Source of the DNA: Chloroflexota bacterium
GTDB lineage: Bacteria > Chloroflexota > Anaerolineae > Aggregatilineales > Aggregatilineaceae
Assembly (NCBI GenBank): GCA_012729765.1
Contig: JAAYCM010000046.1
Span: 35,446-99,445, forward strand
Direction: 5' to 3'
DNA length: 64,000 nt
The translations under genes and the position numbers were made by a program. The notes below the pieces were generated by a model. It searched no databases, was not told the DNA's origin, and worked only from the letters and a program-made list of their open reading frames with translations. How positions within the stretch are numbered: position 1 is the first letter of the stretch; every line of letters begins with the position of its first letter. Below, one piece after another: positions 44,309 through 54,617 of the stretch.

Positions 44309-45228
44309 CCACCGGCCTTGCGCGCGATGATCGCCACCCAGTCACCCTGGGGCAAACGGCGCACCGGCTCGAAGCCCGTCCGGCGCAGCGCCGCTTCGAC
44401 GTCATCGGCCTGCGTGTCGATGATCCCGCTGAAGACGCCGTGCCCCCCGGCCCGCACCACGTCGCCCAGGCCCCCGTCGCACATCTCGATAATCACCTTT
44501 GCCAGGATGTTCGCCAGCAGCAGATCGAAGTGCCGCGCCGAGTGTTTGAGCGTCTCCAGGCTGCCCTGCTGCACGGTCAGATGCGCCGCGGCGCCGTTGC
44601 GCTCGGCGTTGGCCTGCGTCGCCTCGACCGCCAGCTCGTCGATGTCCAGCCCCAGGACGTGCCGCGCGCCGAGCTTGAGCGCCGCAATCCCCAGGATGCC
44701 GGAGCCGCAGCCGAGATCGACCACATCCAGCGCGGGACGGTCGGCCAGCAGGTCCTCAAGCGCCACCAGGCAAAGCTGCGTGGTGGGATGCGTGCCCGTG
44801 CCGAACGCCATGCCGGGGTCCATCACCAGGATGATGTCGTCGGCGCGCGCGTCGGGCAGTTCGGTCCACGCCGGGCGGATATACAGCCGCCGGCCCAGCC
44901 GCACCGGGTGATAATGCGCCTTCCATGCCTCGGCCCAATCCTCTTCCTTCACCACGCGGAATGATGGCTCCGGCAGCGGGTAGAGCTGGCTCATGTGCCA
45001 GACCGCCTCGCGCAGCTTCTGCTGGGCATCTTCGACCTGGTTAGTAGCCGGGAAATAGGCGCGCACGATCAGCCGGTCGGCGGGCGGAACTTCGTCCGGC
45101 CAGACCTCGATCGGGAAGCCGGCCTGCTCGATCGCTACCCCCTGGTGCCCGTAACGGTAGAACAGATCGGCCACTGCTTCAGCGGCCTCGCCGTCCACTT
45201 CCATCGAGACTTCGATCCAGTCCATCAT
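44305..45228 (-). CDS. prmA: Ribosomal protein L11 methyltransferase
   Basis: A 307-residue class I methyltransferase that trimethylates L11. ATG 45228 (MMDWIEVSMEVDGE) follows AAGGA; a longer frame to 45267 is not supported. The N-terminal substrate domain (about 1-110, IEVSMEVDGEAAEAVADLFYRYGHQGVAIEQ) is followed by DPGMAFGTGTHPTTQLCL, the diagnostic PrmA loop. SAM motif I is VVDLGCGSGILGIAAL. LLANILAKVI is the NxxN-like catalytic-side motif. The TAG stop lies inside the CTAG end of repeat copy D. In many Firmicutes and Chloroflexota prmA neighbours dnaJ, as here. Confidence 0.95.
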   Translation of the reverse strand: MMDWIEVSMEVDGEAAEAVADLFYRYGHQGVAIEQAGFPIEVWPDEVPPADRLIVRAYFPATNQVEDAQQKLREAVWHMSQLYPLPEPSFRVVKEEDWAEAWKAHYHPVRLGRRLYIRPAWTELPDARADDIILVMDPGMAFGTGTHPTTQLCLVALEDLLADRPALDVVDLGCGSGILGIAALKLGARHVLGLDIDELAVEATQANAERNGAAAHLTVQQGSLETLKHSARHFDLLLANILAKVIIEMCDGGLGDVVRAGGHGVFSGIIDTQADDVEAALRRTGFEPVRRLPQGDWVAIIARKAGG

Positions 45229-45320
45229 GCCCCGTCCTTGTGCCTGCGAGCGTTTTGCCCGCTCCATGATACCGTGTCACGCGACAAACCTTAAAGTTTT
45301 GTAAATATTCATCATAGTTA

Positions 45321-45349
45321 TTGTCTTAGCCGTTTTTATGTGCTAATAT
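45321..45349 (+). promoter_or_regulatory. Promoter of the candidate small RNA
   Basis: TTGTCT, exactly 17 bases, TAATAT. The predicted start, 7-8 bases downstream, is the first base of the GACGGGGTCC stem at 45357. Confidence 0.7.
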
Positions 45350-45356
45350 GTGAATT

Positions 45357-45482
45357 GACGGGGTCCTCATTGACGCGTGCTGAACCAGTTATCGTAGCCC
45401 CATCGTGACCAACGGATCCCGTCCTCCTCCTCAAAGTGATACGCGCAAGAGAAATGGGCAGCCTAAGCTGCCCATTTCTTTT
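45357..45482 (+). ncRNA. Candidate orphan small RNA (about 126 nt)
   Basis: A complete transcription unit with no reading frame. The 5' end GACGGGGTCC (45357-45366) pairs over ten bases with GGATCCCGTC (45414-45423, one G-U). The C-rich single-stranded tract CCTCCTCCTC (45423-45432) is complementary to Shine-Dalgarno sequences. It ends in a 13-bp perfect hairpin (45450-45462 with 45467-45479, loop CTAA) followed by TTTTA. The U tract is on the plus strand, whereas both flanking genes (prmA, dnaJ) are on the minus strand, so the terminator does not serve them. It does not show SRP, 6S, tmRNA or RNase P signatures by eye. Confidence 0.65.
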
Positions 45483-45508
45483 ATGTATGCTAGTCCGGCG
45501 CGGGCACG

Positions 45509-46660
45509 CTAGCCGCCAAAGAAATCGGCCACCCGGTCCAAAAAGCCGCGCCCGGCCTTCTGCGGGACCACATCGCGGCCCAGCGTGCGGCCCAGTTCCT
45601 CGAACAACTGGCGCTGCTCCTTGGTGAGCTTGGTCGGCACTTCGACCGTGAGCACCACAAGCTGATCGCCGCGCCCGGCGTTCGAGCCGTCGCGCCGCAG
45701 CTTGGGCACGCCCTTGTTACGCAGCCGCAGCACCTTGCCCGACTGCGTCCCCGGCGCGACGTTGACCTCTTCTTCGCCGTCCACCGTCGGGACGTGGATC
45801 ACGTCGCCCAGCGCGGCCTGCGCCACGTTGACGGAAATTTCCAGAATGATATCGCTGTTGCGCCGCTTGAAGAACTCGTGCGGCTTGACGCGCAGCACGA
45901 CGTACAGGTCGCCGGGCGGCCCCCCGCGCTGGCCCGGCTCGCCTTCGCCGCCCAGCCGGATCTGTGTGCCATCGTCCACACCGGGCGGGATCGAAACCGT
46001 CAGGGTGCGCGTCCGGCTGACAGTGCCCTCACCGGCGCAGGTCGGGCACGGCGTATCGACGATCTCACCCGTCCCCCGGCAGCGCCCGCACGTCGTGACG
46101 TTGACCATGCTGCCCAAAAATGTCTGCCGGACCTGGCGCACCTGCCCGCTGCCGTTACACTCCGGGCAGCGGATCGGCGTCGTGCCGGGGGCGGCGCGGC
46201 TGCCCTGGCACTCCGGACACACCTCGCGCCGCGTGACCTCGACATCGATCTCGGCCCCAAACACAGCCTGCTCAAAGTCGATCGTCAGGTCATAGCGCAG
46301 ATCGTTGCCGGGAATCGGCCCGTTGCGCCGGCGGCGGCCAGCAGCCCCAAAACCGCTAAACCCGCCGAAGAATTCCTCAAAAATCTCGTCGATGCCAGGG
46401 AAGCCGCCGCTAAAGCCACTGAAGCCACCTGCCCCACCGTTGCCGAACGCCGCGTGTCCAAAGCGATCATAGGCGGCGCGCTTGTCATCGTCGGAGAGGA
46501 TCGTATACGCCTCGTTGATCTCCTTGAAGCGATCCTCGGCGTCCGGCGCTTTGTTCAGGTCGGGATGATACTGCCGCGCCAGGGAGCGAAAGGCTCGCTT
46601 GAGCTCGTCTTTCGAAGCGTTGCGGGGCACGCCTAATATTTCGTAGTAGTCTCGTGGCAT
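45509..46660 (-). CDS. dnaJ: Chaperone protein DnaJ
   Basis: A 383-residue type I J protein, co-chaperone of DnaK. ATG 46660 ([15 protein letters not shown]) is the standard start; an upstream ATG would add MERT. The J domain (about 1-68) has HPD at 32-34. The Gly/Phe-rich region ([15 protein letters not shown]) follows. Four zinc repeats are present: [36 protein letters not shown]; the first lacks the usual final Gly. The C-terminal substrate domains follow to FFGG. It has its own promoter and is separated from dnaK by 400 bp containing repeat copy E. Confidence 0.97.
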   Translation of the reverse strand: MPRDYYEILGVPRNASKDELKRAFRSLARQYHPDLNKAPDAEDRFKEINEAYTILSDDDKRAAYDRFGHAAFGNGGAGGFSGFSGGFPGIDEIFEEFFGGFSGFGAAGRRRRNGPIPGNDLRYDLTIDFEQAVFGAEIDVEVTRREVCPECQGSRAAPGTTPIRCPECNGSGQVRQVRQTFLGSMVNVTTCGRCRGTGEIVDTPCPTCAGEGTVSRTRTLTVSIPPGVDDGTQIRLGGEGEPGQRGGPPGDLYVVLRVKPHEFFKRRNSDIILEISVNVAQAALGDVIHVPTVDGEEEVNVAPGTQSGKVLRLRNKGVPKLRRDGSNAGRGDQLVVLTVEVPTKLTKEQRQLFEELGRTLGRDVVPQKAGRGFLDRVADFFGG

Positions 46661-46696
46661 TGTGCGTTCCATACTCGTCTGCCTCAACGTTGACCG

Positions 46697-46725
46697 ATTC
46701 TAAACGTACTGCGGCAAGTCTACAA
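46697..46725 (-). promoter_or_regulatory. dnaJ promoter
   Basis: Minus strand: TTGTAG, 17-base spacer, TAGAAT, 36 bases upstream of the dnaJ ATG. It makes dnaJ independent of the hrcA-grpE-dnaK unit. Confidence 0.55.
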
Positions 46726-46740
46726 GTCCCACTCCTGGGC

Positions 46741-46943
46741 AACCTGCGCCGCTGCCTGCCGGGTCTAGAGGCTGTTATGCGCCTGCCCCCCATCCCCCAA
46801 CCCCTTCCCCCACGTTTCACGGAGGGAAGGGGCGAACGATAGTGCGTTTCAAGTCCCGCCCTCCTTGTGGGGGAGGGATTTAGGGAGGGGGGCGGGCGAG
46901 GCAAGCCTCGCCCCTACCAAAACAACCTGCACCACTGCCTGCC
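46741..46943 (+). repeat. Direct repeats flanking repeat copy E
   Basis: AACCTGCGCCGCTGCCTGCC at 46741-46760 recurs as AACCTGCACCACTGCCTGCC at 46924-46943 (18 of 20 identical), on either side of copy E and its trailing short repeat. Confidence 0.7.
46765..46895. repeat. CTAG-ended inverted-repeat element, copy E
   Basis: It begins CTAGAGGCTGTTATGC; interior arms CCCCTTCCCCCACGTTTC and TTGTGGGGGAGGGATTTAG as in copies B and C. The right terminal repeat is lost and is replaced by GGCAAGCCTCGCCCCTAC, the short-repeat family also found at 24607. This is the only CTAG-initial copy not touching a stop codon. Confidence 0.75.
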
Positions 46944-47008
46944 AGAGGTCTACGCGCAAAGCGCAGCGGGCGTTGCGCCTGGCCCTCTGCGCGCGTCTTC
47001 CAGGTAGG

Positions 47009-47048
47009 CAAAAGCAGCGCACAGGCCCGGAGATGCCCATACGCTGCT
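47009..47048 (-). terminator. Terminator-like hairpin after dnaK
   Basis: Minus strand: AGCAGCG pairs with CGCTGCT (7 bp) across a 22-base loop and is followed by TTTTGCC, about 17 bases past the dnaK stop. Confidence 0.5.
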
Positions 47049-47064
47049 GGCTGTTTTACCAGGA

Positions 47065-48972
<1,908 letters not shown>

Positions 48973-49037
48973 CTTCCTCACCTCGTAGAGTTGGTTACGT
49001 GCTGTTTGCTATAACCAGATTCAGATAATGTCAGGTG

Positions 49038-49655
49038 CTAGCCAGCTACCCGGACCATAGCCGGGCGCAGCACCCGGTCGCCGTGCTTATACCCGCGCAG
49101 GAGCACCTGCGTGATTGTTCCACTCTCGGCTTCGACGCCCTCGTCTACCCCCACCGCCTCGTGGAAGTTGGGATCGAACTCCAGGCCCAGCGCTTCGATC
49201 TCGCTGACGCCTTCATCCTGCAAAACGCGCTCCAGTTTGCGCTGGATCAGCAGCACACCCTCATACCACTGGTCGCACTGATCGGCGGGCACGGCTTCCA
49301 TCGCACGGTAAAAATCGTCGAGCACCGGCAGAAACCGGGCAAGCACACTGCCCGTGAGCTGCTGGCGCTGATCGTCGCGCTCGCGCTCCACGCGCCGCTT
49401 GTAGTTTTGGAAGGCCGCCCGCTCACGCTGCAAGCTGTCGAGATATTCCTGTGCGCGGGCCTCAGCCTGCTCTAGCTGGACTGTCAAAGGGGTTTCTTCC
49501 TCTTCCATATTGGCTTCCGGAGCAACCGGCTCCTGGCCGTTGCGCGCCCCGGCAGTCGCGTCCGATTCCGCTGCGTCGTGTGCAGGCGTATCTGCCCCCG
49601 GCTGGTTGGAATCCTGGTGCAGTTCGTCGTTCATAGTGGGTTCTTCCCGGCTCAC
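49038..49655 (-). CDS. grpE: Nucleotide exchange factor GrpE
   Basis: A 205-residue GrpE, exchange factor for DnaK. The start is GTG 49655, with AAGGA 8 bases upstream; an ATG 7 codons later (49634, MNDELHQ) is an alternative. The first about 55 residues are acidic and disordered. A long coiled coil (about 55-110, LEQAEARAQEYLDSLQRERAAFQNYKRRVERERDDQRQQL) is followed by the beta domain with LEFDPNFHEAVGV and GYKHGDRVLRPAMVRVA. A 178-base gap separates it from hrcA; an inverted repeat CGCTGC...GCAGCG (49685-49703) lies just upstream and might be regulatory. Confidence 0.96.
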   Translation of the reverse strand: MSREEPTMNDELHQDSNQPGADTPAHDAAESDATAGARNGQEPVAPEANMEEEETPLTVQLEQAEARAQEYLDSLQRERAAFQNYKRRVERERDDQRQQLTGSVLARFLPVLDDFYRAMEAVPADQCDQWYEGVLLIQRKLERVLQDEGVSEIEALGLEFDPNFHEAVGVDEGVEAESGTITQVLLRGYKHGDRVLRPAMVRVAG

Positions 49656-49833
49656 TGACCTTTTCCTTCGCTATACACACAGAACGCTGCAATTCTAGCA
49701 GCGTGTCTGTAGTCTAACGGATAAGTAATAGAAATTCGTTAACAGATTGCAGGAAAAACATAGAAAGTTAGCGAAATTTACCGGATTCACTTGTTGAAGT
49801 GTTTCCGGCGGCGCAGAAGCGGGCGGAACGAGC

Positions 49834-50919
49834 CTACTTCTCGCCCGCCACGTCGTCCAGCAGGTCGGACATCAGGCTGGCGACATAGCGCACGGTGCTG
49901 ATCACGCGCCCATAGCGCATCCGCGTCGGGCCGAGCACGCCCAGCGCGCCGCGCGTCTGTGGCGTGCCGTAGCGCCCCAGCACCATGCTCAGATGGCTCA
50001 GGTCTTCCCAGCGCCCTTCCCCGGCGACCACCACCTGGATATCGGGCTGATCCGGCAACAGCATCTCCTTCAAAATCGCGTCCAGCGGCTCGCGATCTTC
50101 CAGAATCCGCACGGCCTGCTGCGCTTCGTCCTCGCTGAACACCGGCAGACTCTCGCTCAATCCATAGCGGTAGATGTCGCGCGCGGCCTGCTGCTTGGCT
50201 TGCAGCATCGCGTCGGCCACCAGCTCGCCAACCTCGCTGGTCAGCGCGTCCGAGCGCGTGCGCGCCTGGCTGCGCACCTGCTCCGCCGTCATCATCGCGC
50301 CGGTGAGGTTGAAGAACTGCGCGACCTGCGAGAGCACATCCTGCGACACCGGCTCGGCCAGCGTCAGCATTTGCTGGTGCACATTGCCACCTTGCAGCAC
50401 CAGCACCATCAACACCAACCGCCCCTGGGTGCTGATCAGCTCCAGGTGCTTGAAATGCAGCTCGGCGGCACGCGGCGGCGTAACCAGGGCCGCCATCTGC
50501 GCGGTGCGGGCGAGCACCATCGCCGCGATGCGCATCCACTCTTCGATCTCCAGCGGGGCCTGGCGAAACTCGCGCAAGATCTGCCGCCGCTCATTGATCG
50601 AGAGGGTGCCCGCCCCGGCCAGCAGCCGGTGGACAAAATAGCGGTAGCCGAGCTTGGTCGGGATACGCCCGGCTGAGGTGTGCGGCGCGTAGATCAGTCC
50701 CATCTGCTCCAGCACGCCCATCTCGTTACGCACCGTGGCGCTGCTCACCGTCAGGCGAAAAGCGTCTACCAGGCGCTTGGAGCTGACCGGCTGCGGATCG
50801 CGAATGTATTCCTGCACGAGCAGGCTGAGAATATACTCCTGCCGCTCGCTCAGCTTCGGCAGTTCCGCTCCGTCGGCTGGTACGGGCGGATGGGCACTCG
50901 GTGGATTCTGGGATGACAT
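49834..50919 (-). CDS. hrcA: Heat-inducible transcription repressor HrcA
   Basis: A 361-residue HrcA. ATG 50919 is chosen (AGG 9 bases upstream); a TTG directly before it is less likely. The winged helix (about 22-95) has LSERQEYILSLLVQEYIRDPQPVSSKRLVDAFRLTVSSATVRNEMGVLEQMGLIYAPHTSAGRIPTKLGYRYFV, the family signature. The GAF-like middle and dimerisation insert follow, ending with RMRYGRVISTVRYVASLMSDLL. HrcA normally represses through CIRCE, but no CIRCE consensus is visible upstream of hrcA, grpE, dnaK or dnaJ here. Confidence 0.97.
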   Translation of the reverse strand: MSSQNPPSAHPPVPADGAELPKLSERQEYILSLLVQEYIRDPQPVSSKRLVDAFRLTVSSATVRNEMGVLEQMGLIYAPHTSAGRIPTKLGYRYFVHRLLAGAGTLSINERRQILREFRQAPLEIEEWMRIAAMVLARTAQMAALVTPPRAAELHFKHLELISTQGRLVLMVLVLQGGNVHQQMLTLAEPVSQDVLSQVAQFFNLTGAMMTAEQVRSQARTRSDALTSEVGELVADAMLQAKQQAARDIYRYGLSESLPVFSEDEAQQAVRILEDREPLDAILKEMLLPDQPDIQVVVAGEGRWEDLSHLSMVLGRYGTPQTRGALGVLGPTRMRYGRVISTVRYVASLMSDLLDDVAGEK

Positions 50920-50972
50920 CAACTCGTACCTCTAGCGCGTCGTTAAGAGCATGACTAACGTCTGATGTCCGA

Positions 50973-51001
50973 ATCATAACACGGTGGACAGAGGGCGTCA
51001 A
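50973..51001 (-). promoter_or_regulatory. hrcA operon promoter
   Basis: Minus strand: TTGACG, 17-base spacer, TATGAT; leader about 47 bases. A short inverted repeat CGTTA...TAACG (50941-50960) lies in the leader where an operator could sit; it does not resemble CIRCE. Confidence 0.65.
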
Positions 51002-51052
51002 AGCCACGCGGCGGTGAGCAGGTTCGCCATAGTCAAAGTGGACGAATCGTGT

Positions 51053-51058
51053 TATATT
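51053..51058 (+). promoter_or_regulatory. trxA promoter, extended -10 (TGT-TATATT)
   Basis: TATATT preceded by TGT, about 85 bases before the trxA ATG, divergent from the hrcA promoter. The -35 is weak. Confidence 0.45.
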
Positions 51059-51142
51059 TTGGAGACAAACTAAAATGGTGCCTGCGCGCCGCTGGGTCAG
51101 CGCCTGGAAAGCCACACCGGAAATTCTCAAGGAGCATAATCA

Positions 51143-51472
51143 ATGGGTGCAAAAACCTTCGAAGTGACCGAAGCGACCTTCGAGTCGGACGTTCTCCAAT
51201 CCGAGTTGCCGGTCCTGATTGACTTCTGGGCGACATGGTGCGCGCCCTGCCGGATGATCGCCCCGCTGGTAGACCAACTCGCCGAGAAGTATGACGGCAA
51301 GATGCGCGTAGGCAAACTTGACGCCGACACGAACCAGAATATTCTTATGGAATACGGCGTCATGGGCATTCCAACGCTGATTCTGTTCAAGGACGGCCAG
51401 CCGGTCGAGCGGATCGTTGGCTTCATGCCGCTGCCCGCCCTGGAGCCGCGCATTTCGCAGCACCTCAGCTAA
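51143..51472 (+). CDS. trxA: Thioredoxin
   Basis: A 109-residue thioredoxin that reduces disulfides in cytoplasmic proteins. AAGGAG lies 8 bases before the ATG. The active site is DFWATWCAPCRMIAP (Cys 33 and 36); Ala replaces the Gly of the E. coli WCGPC motif, a common variant. The cis-Pro loop is VMGIPTLILFKDGQ. Monocistronic, with its own terminator. Confidence 0.97.
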   Translation: MGAKTFEVTEATFESDVLQSELPVLIDFWATWCAPCRMIAPLVDQLAEKYDGKMRVGKLDADTNQNILMEYGVMGIPTLILFKDGQPVERIVGFMPLPALEPRISQHLS

Positions 51473-51500
51473 TCTGCCGGTTTTCAGCACGACCCTCACG

Positions 51501-51529
51501 AGCGGCTCCCACACGCGGGGGCCGCTTTT
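51501..51529 (+). terminator. trxA terminator
   Basis: A 9-bp stem (AGCGGCTCC / GGGGCCGCT, one G-U pair) with an 8-base loop and TTTTC, 28 bases past the stop. Confidence 0.75.
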
Positions 51530-51538
51530 CATGCCGGC

Positions 51539-52816
51539 TCAGGGCAGCCAGACCAGTTCCAGAACCATCTGCTGATCGGAATAGGCAAACGGGGCCGCAC
51601 CGGGCGCGGTGGGCAGCGTTATCAGCGGGCGGGACTCGCCACCGTCGAGCGGGGTGAGGTGGATCGTGGTCTGGCGCGCATTGACATCGTTCTCCGCCCA
51701 CGCGATCAACGATTGATCGGGGCTGAGCCAGTAGGGCACGCCCCACAGCGCTTCCGGCGCCTCGTTGCTGACATGGCTCAGATCGGTCGCCATCAGCAGG
51801 GTGGCGTCCTGCTGCGGGCGTCCCACGTACAGCCCGGAGCCGGTGCTGGTGCAGGCCGGATCAGCCACCCCCCAGAACACCACCCGCCCATCCCGGAGCC
51901 ACATCGGGCCGCCCAGAAACACATCCGGCACGGCGAAGGCGATCTCGCGGGCCAGACCGCTGCCGCCCGACAGTGTGATATACAGCCAGTCCGCGTTTGC
52001 CAGCCCCATCGCCGCGCTGCGGCACGCGCCGATGCCCCACGAGCGGCTGTCATAGACCGGATAGACCTGCGATGCGCCATCGTCGGAGCGCCAGGGGAGC
52101 CAGGGCTGCAAGACGCGCTCGTCCGAGGGCAGCGGCAGCAGATCGCCGGTCGCCGTGTCGAACAACTGGTAATGCGCTTCCAGCCCGCCGACCGGCCCGA
52201 CGCCCATCTCGATCACCACCGGGCGGTTGTCCGGCAGCCAGCCAACATCGAGCGGCAGCCCGCCCGGCGCGCGGACCATCTCCTGCGCCGGCTGTGTGCC
52301 ATTGCCGGGCGTCACATACGCGATCCCCTGGCTGCCCGCCTTGACCGCATAGGCGACCTGGCGGCCATCCGGCGACCACTGCACCGCCGTGACCTTGCCG
52401 CCATCGGGCAGCGCCCCGATCAGCACCGCGCGCCGCGCCGCCACGTCGAGCACCATGACCGCGCCCTCGGTGGTATACAGCACCCGCTCACCCGCCGGAT
52501 CGGGTATCAGCGGCCAGGGGTTGATCGCGCGATCGACTTCCTGCGGGGGCGTGGTTCCGGCCAGCGGCCAAACCACCAGCCGGTGCTCGACCAAACCCTG
52601 AATCATGACCAGCGCGCTGCGGGTCGATGCGCCGCCGGGCAGCGCGTCCGCCGGGATCGCCAGCGGGGCGGAAGTGGCCTCGACCTGGGGCGCGAAGCCC
52701 AGGCCCGTCATTTCGGCGCGCGGATCGTCGCCGGACGTGGCGGCCACCGCCAGCCCGATCAGCGCCGCCAGCAGCAGCGCGAGCAGCAGATTACGCCCGC
52801 TCAGATTCACCGCCAC
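51539..52816 (-). CDS. Exported beta-propeller (TolB/WD40-like) protein
   Basis: A 425-residue protein with an N-terminal signal or anchor (about 8-28, NLLLALLLAALIGLAVAATS). The rest shows repeated propeller-type blades: AINPWPLIPDPAGERVLYTTEGAVMVLDVAARRAVLIG, VTAVQWSPDGRQVAYAV, LPLDVGWLPDNRPVVIEMG, PYWLSPDQSLIAWAEND. Such propellers usually bind peptides or glycans outside the membrane. It is the last gene of the ABC cluster (29 bases after the second ATPase gene) and may be an extracytoplasmic partner of the permeases; this is inferred from position. Confidence 0.75.
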   Translation of the reverse strand: MAVNLSGRNLLLALLLAALIGLAVAATSGDDPRAEMTGLGFAPQVEATSAPLAIPADALPGGASTRSALVMIQGLVEHRLVVWPLAGTTPPQEVDRAINPWPLIPDPAGERVLYTTEGAVMVLDVAARRAVLIGALPDGGKVTAVQWSPDGRQVAYAVKAGSQGIAYVTPGNGTQPAQEMVRAPGGLPLDVGWLPDNRPVVIEMGVGPVGGLEAHYQLFDTATGDLLPLPSDERVLQPWLPWRSDDGASQVYPVYDSRSWGIGACRSAAMGLANADWLYITLSGGSGLAREIAFAVPDVFLGGPMWLRDGRVVFWGVADPACTSTGSGLYVGRPQQDATLLMATDLSHVSNEAPEALWGVPYWLSPDQSLIAWAENDVNARQTTIHLTPLDGGESRPLITLPTAPGAAPFAYSDQQMVLELVWLP

Positions 52817-52845
52817 GCCAGAGTCCTCATACCCCGCTCCGCGCG

Positions 52846-53589
52846 CTACAGGCCGGGAACGGCTACCCCGTTCTTGATGCGCGTCTCGATCAACTGGCCG
52901 TCACGCATCTCGTGCACCACGTCCGCTTCGGCCATCACCTGAGGATCGTGCGTGACGATCAGCAGCGACACGCCCTTCTCTTCGACCAGCCGCCGCAGCA
53001 GATCGAGCACACGCCGCCCGGTGCGCGTATCGAGCTGGCCGGTTGGCTCGTCGGCCAGCACCAACGCGCAGGTTTCGGCCACCGCCCGCGCGATGGCGAC
53101 GCGCTGCTGTTCCCCACCCGACAGCTCGTAGGGCCGGTGATGCGCCCGCTCGGTCAGCCCGACCCAGGCCAGCGCCTCGTCGATCTGGGCTTCGCGCTCT
53201 TTGGGGTCCATCCCGCGCATCCGCAGCGGCACGCCGATATTCTCGCGCGCGCTCAGCAGCGGCATCAGCCCAAAACTCTGGAAGATGAAGCCGAGCCGGT
53301 TCAGGCGCAGGTCCAGCCGCTCGCGCTCGCTCATCTGGCCCAGGTTGCGCCCCAACACCCACACCTCGCCTTCGGTCGGCGTGTCCAGCCCGGCGATCAG
53401 GTTCAGCAGGGTCGTCTTGCCCGAGCCGGAACGCCCGACAACCGCCGTCATCTGCCCCGGCCAGACATCCAGCGTCACATTGTTCACGGCGTGAATGTCC
53501 TCACCGGCAAGCTGGTAGATGCGGTGCAGCCCCGACAGGCTGACGATCGGCTCCAGGCTGGTCGAATAGCTGTTGCTTCCATTACTCAT
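52846..53589 (-). CDS. ABC transporter ATPase, LolD/MacB-like
   Basis: A 247-residue ATPase; ATG 53589 (MSNGSNSYS) has AGGAG 7 bases upstream and overlaps the preceding gene's stop by 4 bases. Walker [11 protein letters not shown]-loop [10 protein letters not shown], signature [14 protein letters not shown], Walker [10 protein letters not shown] with D-loop QLDTRTG and the switch His in IVTHD are intact. The family (LolD, FtsE, MacB) couples to FtsX-type permeases without transporting across the membrane in the ordinary way. It pairs with the second ATPase and two giant permeases upstream. Confidence 0.93.
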   Translation of the reverse strand: MSNGSNSYSTSLEPIVSLSGLHRIYQLAGEDIHAVNNVTLDVWPGQMTAVVGRSGSGKTTLLNLIAGLDTPTEGEVWVLGRNLGQMSERERLDLRLNRLGFIFQSFGLMPLLSARENIGVPLRMRGMDPKEREAQIDEALAWVGLTERAHHRPYELSGGEQQRVAIARAVAETCALVLADEPTGQLDTRTGRRVLDLLRRLVEEKGVSLLIVTHDPQVMAEADVVHEMRDGQLIETRIKNGVAVPGL

Positions 53590-54551
53590 GAAGTCATCTC
53601 CTGCCCGTTGCGGCTGGCAGCTTCCTCGCCGTTGTGTTCCGGCCACACACCAATATGATCTTCCTGCAGCCGCAGGCGCACGCGGTCTTCCATATCCAGC
53701 GCCTCGATGTACGCTTCGGGCAGTTGCAGCCGCCCGGCGCGGTCGAGGATCGCGTATTCTTCTTCGTAGAGCGCCACATCGCCCTCGCGGCGGCGCAGAA
53801 TCTCGGTGCTCGTCCGTCCGTCGCGCATCCCCACCACGCGATCGACGCGCGTGGCGACGGTCATGTCGTGCGTCACCACAATCACCGTTACGCCAAACTC
53901 CTCGTTCAGCGCGCGCAGAGCGTGGAAGATCGCCTCAGCCGAGATGGAATCCACCTCGCCGGTCGGCTCGTCGGCCAGCAGCAGGGCCGGACGGTTCGCC
54001 ATCCCCACCGCAATCGCGACGCGCTGCTGCTCCCCACCGGAGAGCCGGTCGGGGCGGTGCTTCATCCGGTCGGCCAGCCCCACGCGGTCCAGCAGTTCGA
54101 CCGCGCGATCATAGCGTTCGCGCGCCGGGAAGCCCGCCAGCGCCATCGGCAGCTCGACGTTTTCCAGCGCGGTCAGATAGGGCAGCAGGTTGCGCGCCGT
54201 CTGCTGCCACACGAATCCGACCATGTGGCGGCGATAGCGCACCTGATCGCGGCGCGTCATCTCCAGCAGGTTATAGTCGCCCACCCGGATTCGCCCGGCG
54301 GTCGGGAAGTCCAGCCCGCCGAGGATGTTCATCAGCGTCGATTTCCCCGATCCCGATGGCCCAACTAGCGCCATCATCTCGCCCTGGCGGATCAGCAAAT
54401 CCAGCCCTTGCAGCGCGACGACTTCGAGATCGGCCACCTTATAAATCTTGACCAGGTTCTCGCACTCGATGAAGATCGGGCGATCGTTGTCCTGACCATC
54501 CGGCACCAGGCCCGGTGCCATCTGAGGTGTTGTATTCGGAACTTGGCTCAT
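53586..54551 (-). CDS. ABC transporter ATPase with C-terminal AbrB-like extension
   Basis: A 321-residue ATPase. Walker A GPSGSGKST, Q-loop FVWQQTARNLLP, signature [14 protein letters not shown], Walker B LLLADEPTG and VTHD are intact. After the usual end (about residue 250) it carries about 60 extra residues including YAILDRAGRLQLPEAYIEAL and DRVRLRLQEDHIGVWPE. This pattern matches a SpoVT/AbrB swapped-hairpin half, a dimer-forming DNA- or protein-binding fold. The extension may hold ATPases together. Its stop overlaps the next start (ATGA). Repeat copy F lies between this gene and the permease upstream. Confidence 0.9.
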   Translation of the reverse strand: MSQVPNTTPQMAPGLVPDGQDNDRPIFIECENLVKIYKVADLEVVALQGLDLLIRQGEMMALVGPSGSGKSTLMNILGGLDFPTAGRIRVGDYNLLEMTRRDQVRYRRHMVGFVWQQTARNLLPYLTALENVELPMALAGFPARERYDRAVELLDRVGLADRMKHRPDRLSGGEQQRVAIAVGMANRPALLLADEPTGEVDSISAEAIFHALRALNEEFGVTVIVVTHDMTVATRVDRVVGMRDGRTSTEILRRREGDVALYEEEYAILDRAGRLQLPEAYIEALDMEDRVRLRLQEDHIGVWPEHNGEEAASRNGQEMTS

Positions 54552-54617
54552 CGTTTCAGTCTCAACCTTTACCCGGCGCAGCGCCCGCGCCCGCTAACTC
54601 AAACTCTTTGCTCAAGT

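Larger units (their letters stand above)
46661..47064. other. dnaK-dnaJ spacer of 404 bp
   Basis: No gene. It holds the dnaJ promoter (46697-46725), repeat copy E (46765 to about 46895), a short GTAGGGGCGAGG-type repeat on the minus strand, a pair of 20-base direct repeats around copy E, and a terminator-like hairpin after dnaK (47009-47048). Confidence 0.7.

Noticed and set aside
45357..45482. SRP RNA, 6S RNA or tmRNA as identity of the candidate RNA
   Set aside because: It lacks the SRP GGAAG tetraloop region, the large 6S central bubble and any tmRNA tRNA-like ends; it is left as an unnamed RNA.
49656..51142. CIRCE operator for the heat-shock genes
   Set aside because: No TTAGCACTC-N9-GAGTGCTAA or near match was seen upstream of hrcA, grpE, dnaK or dnaJ.
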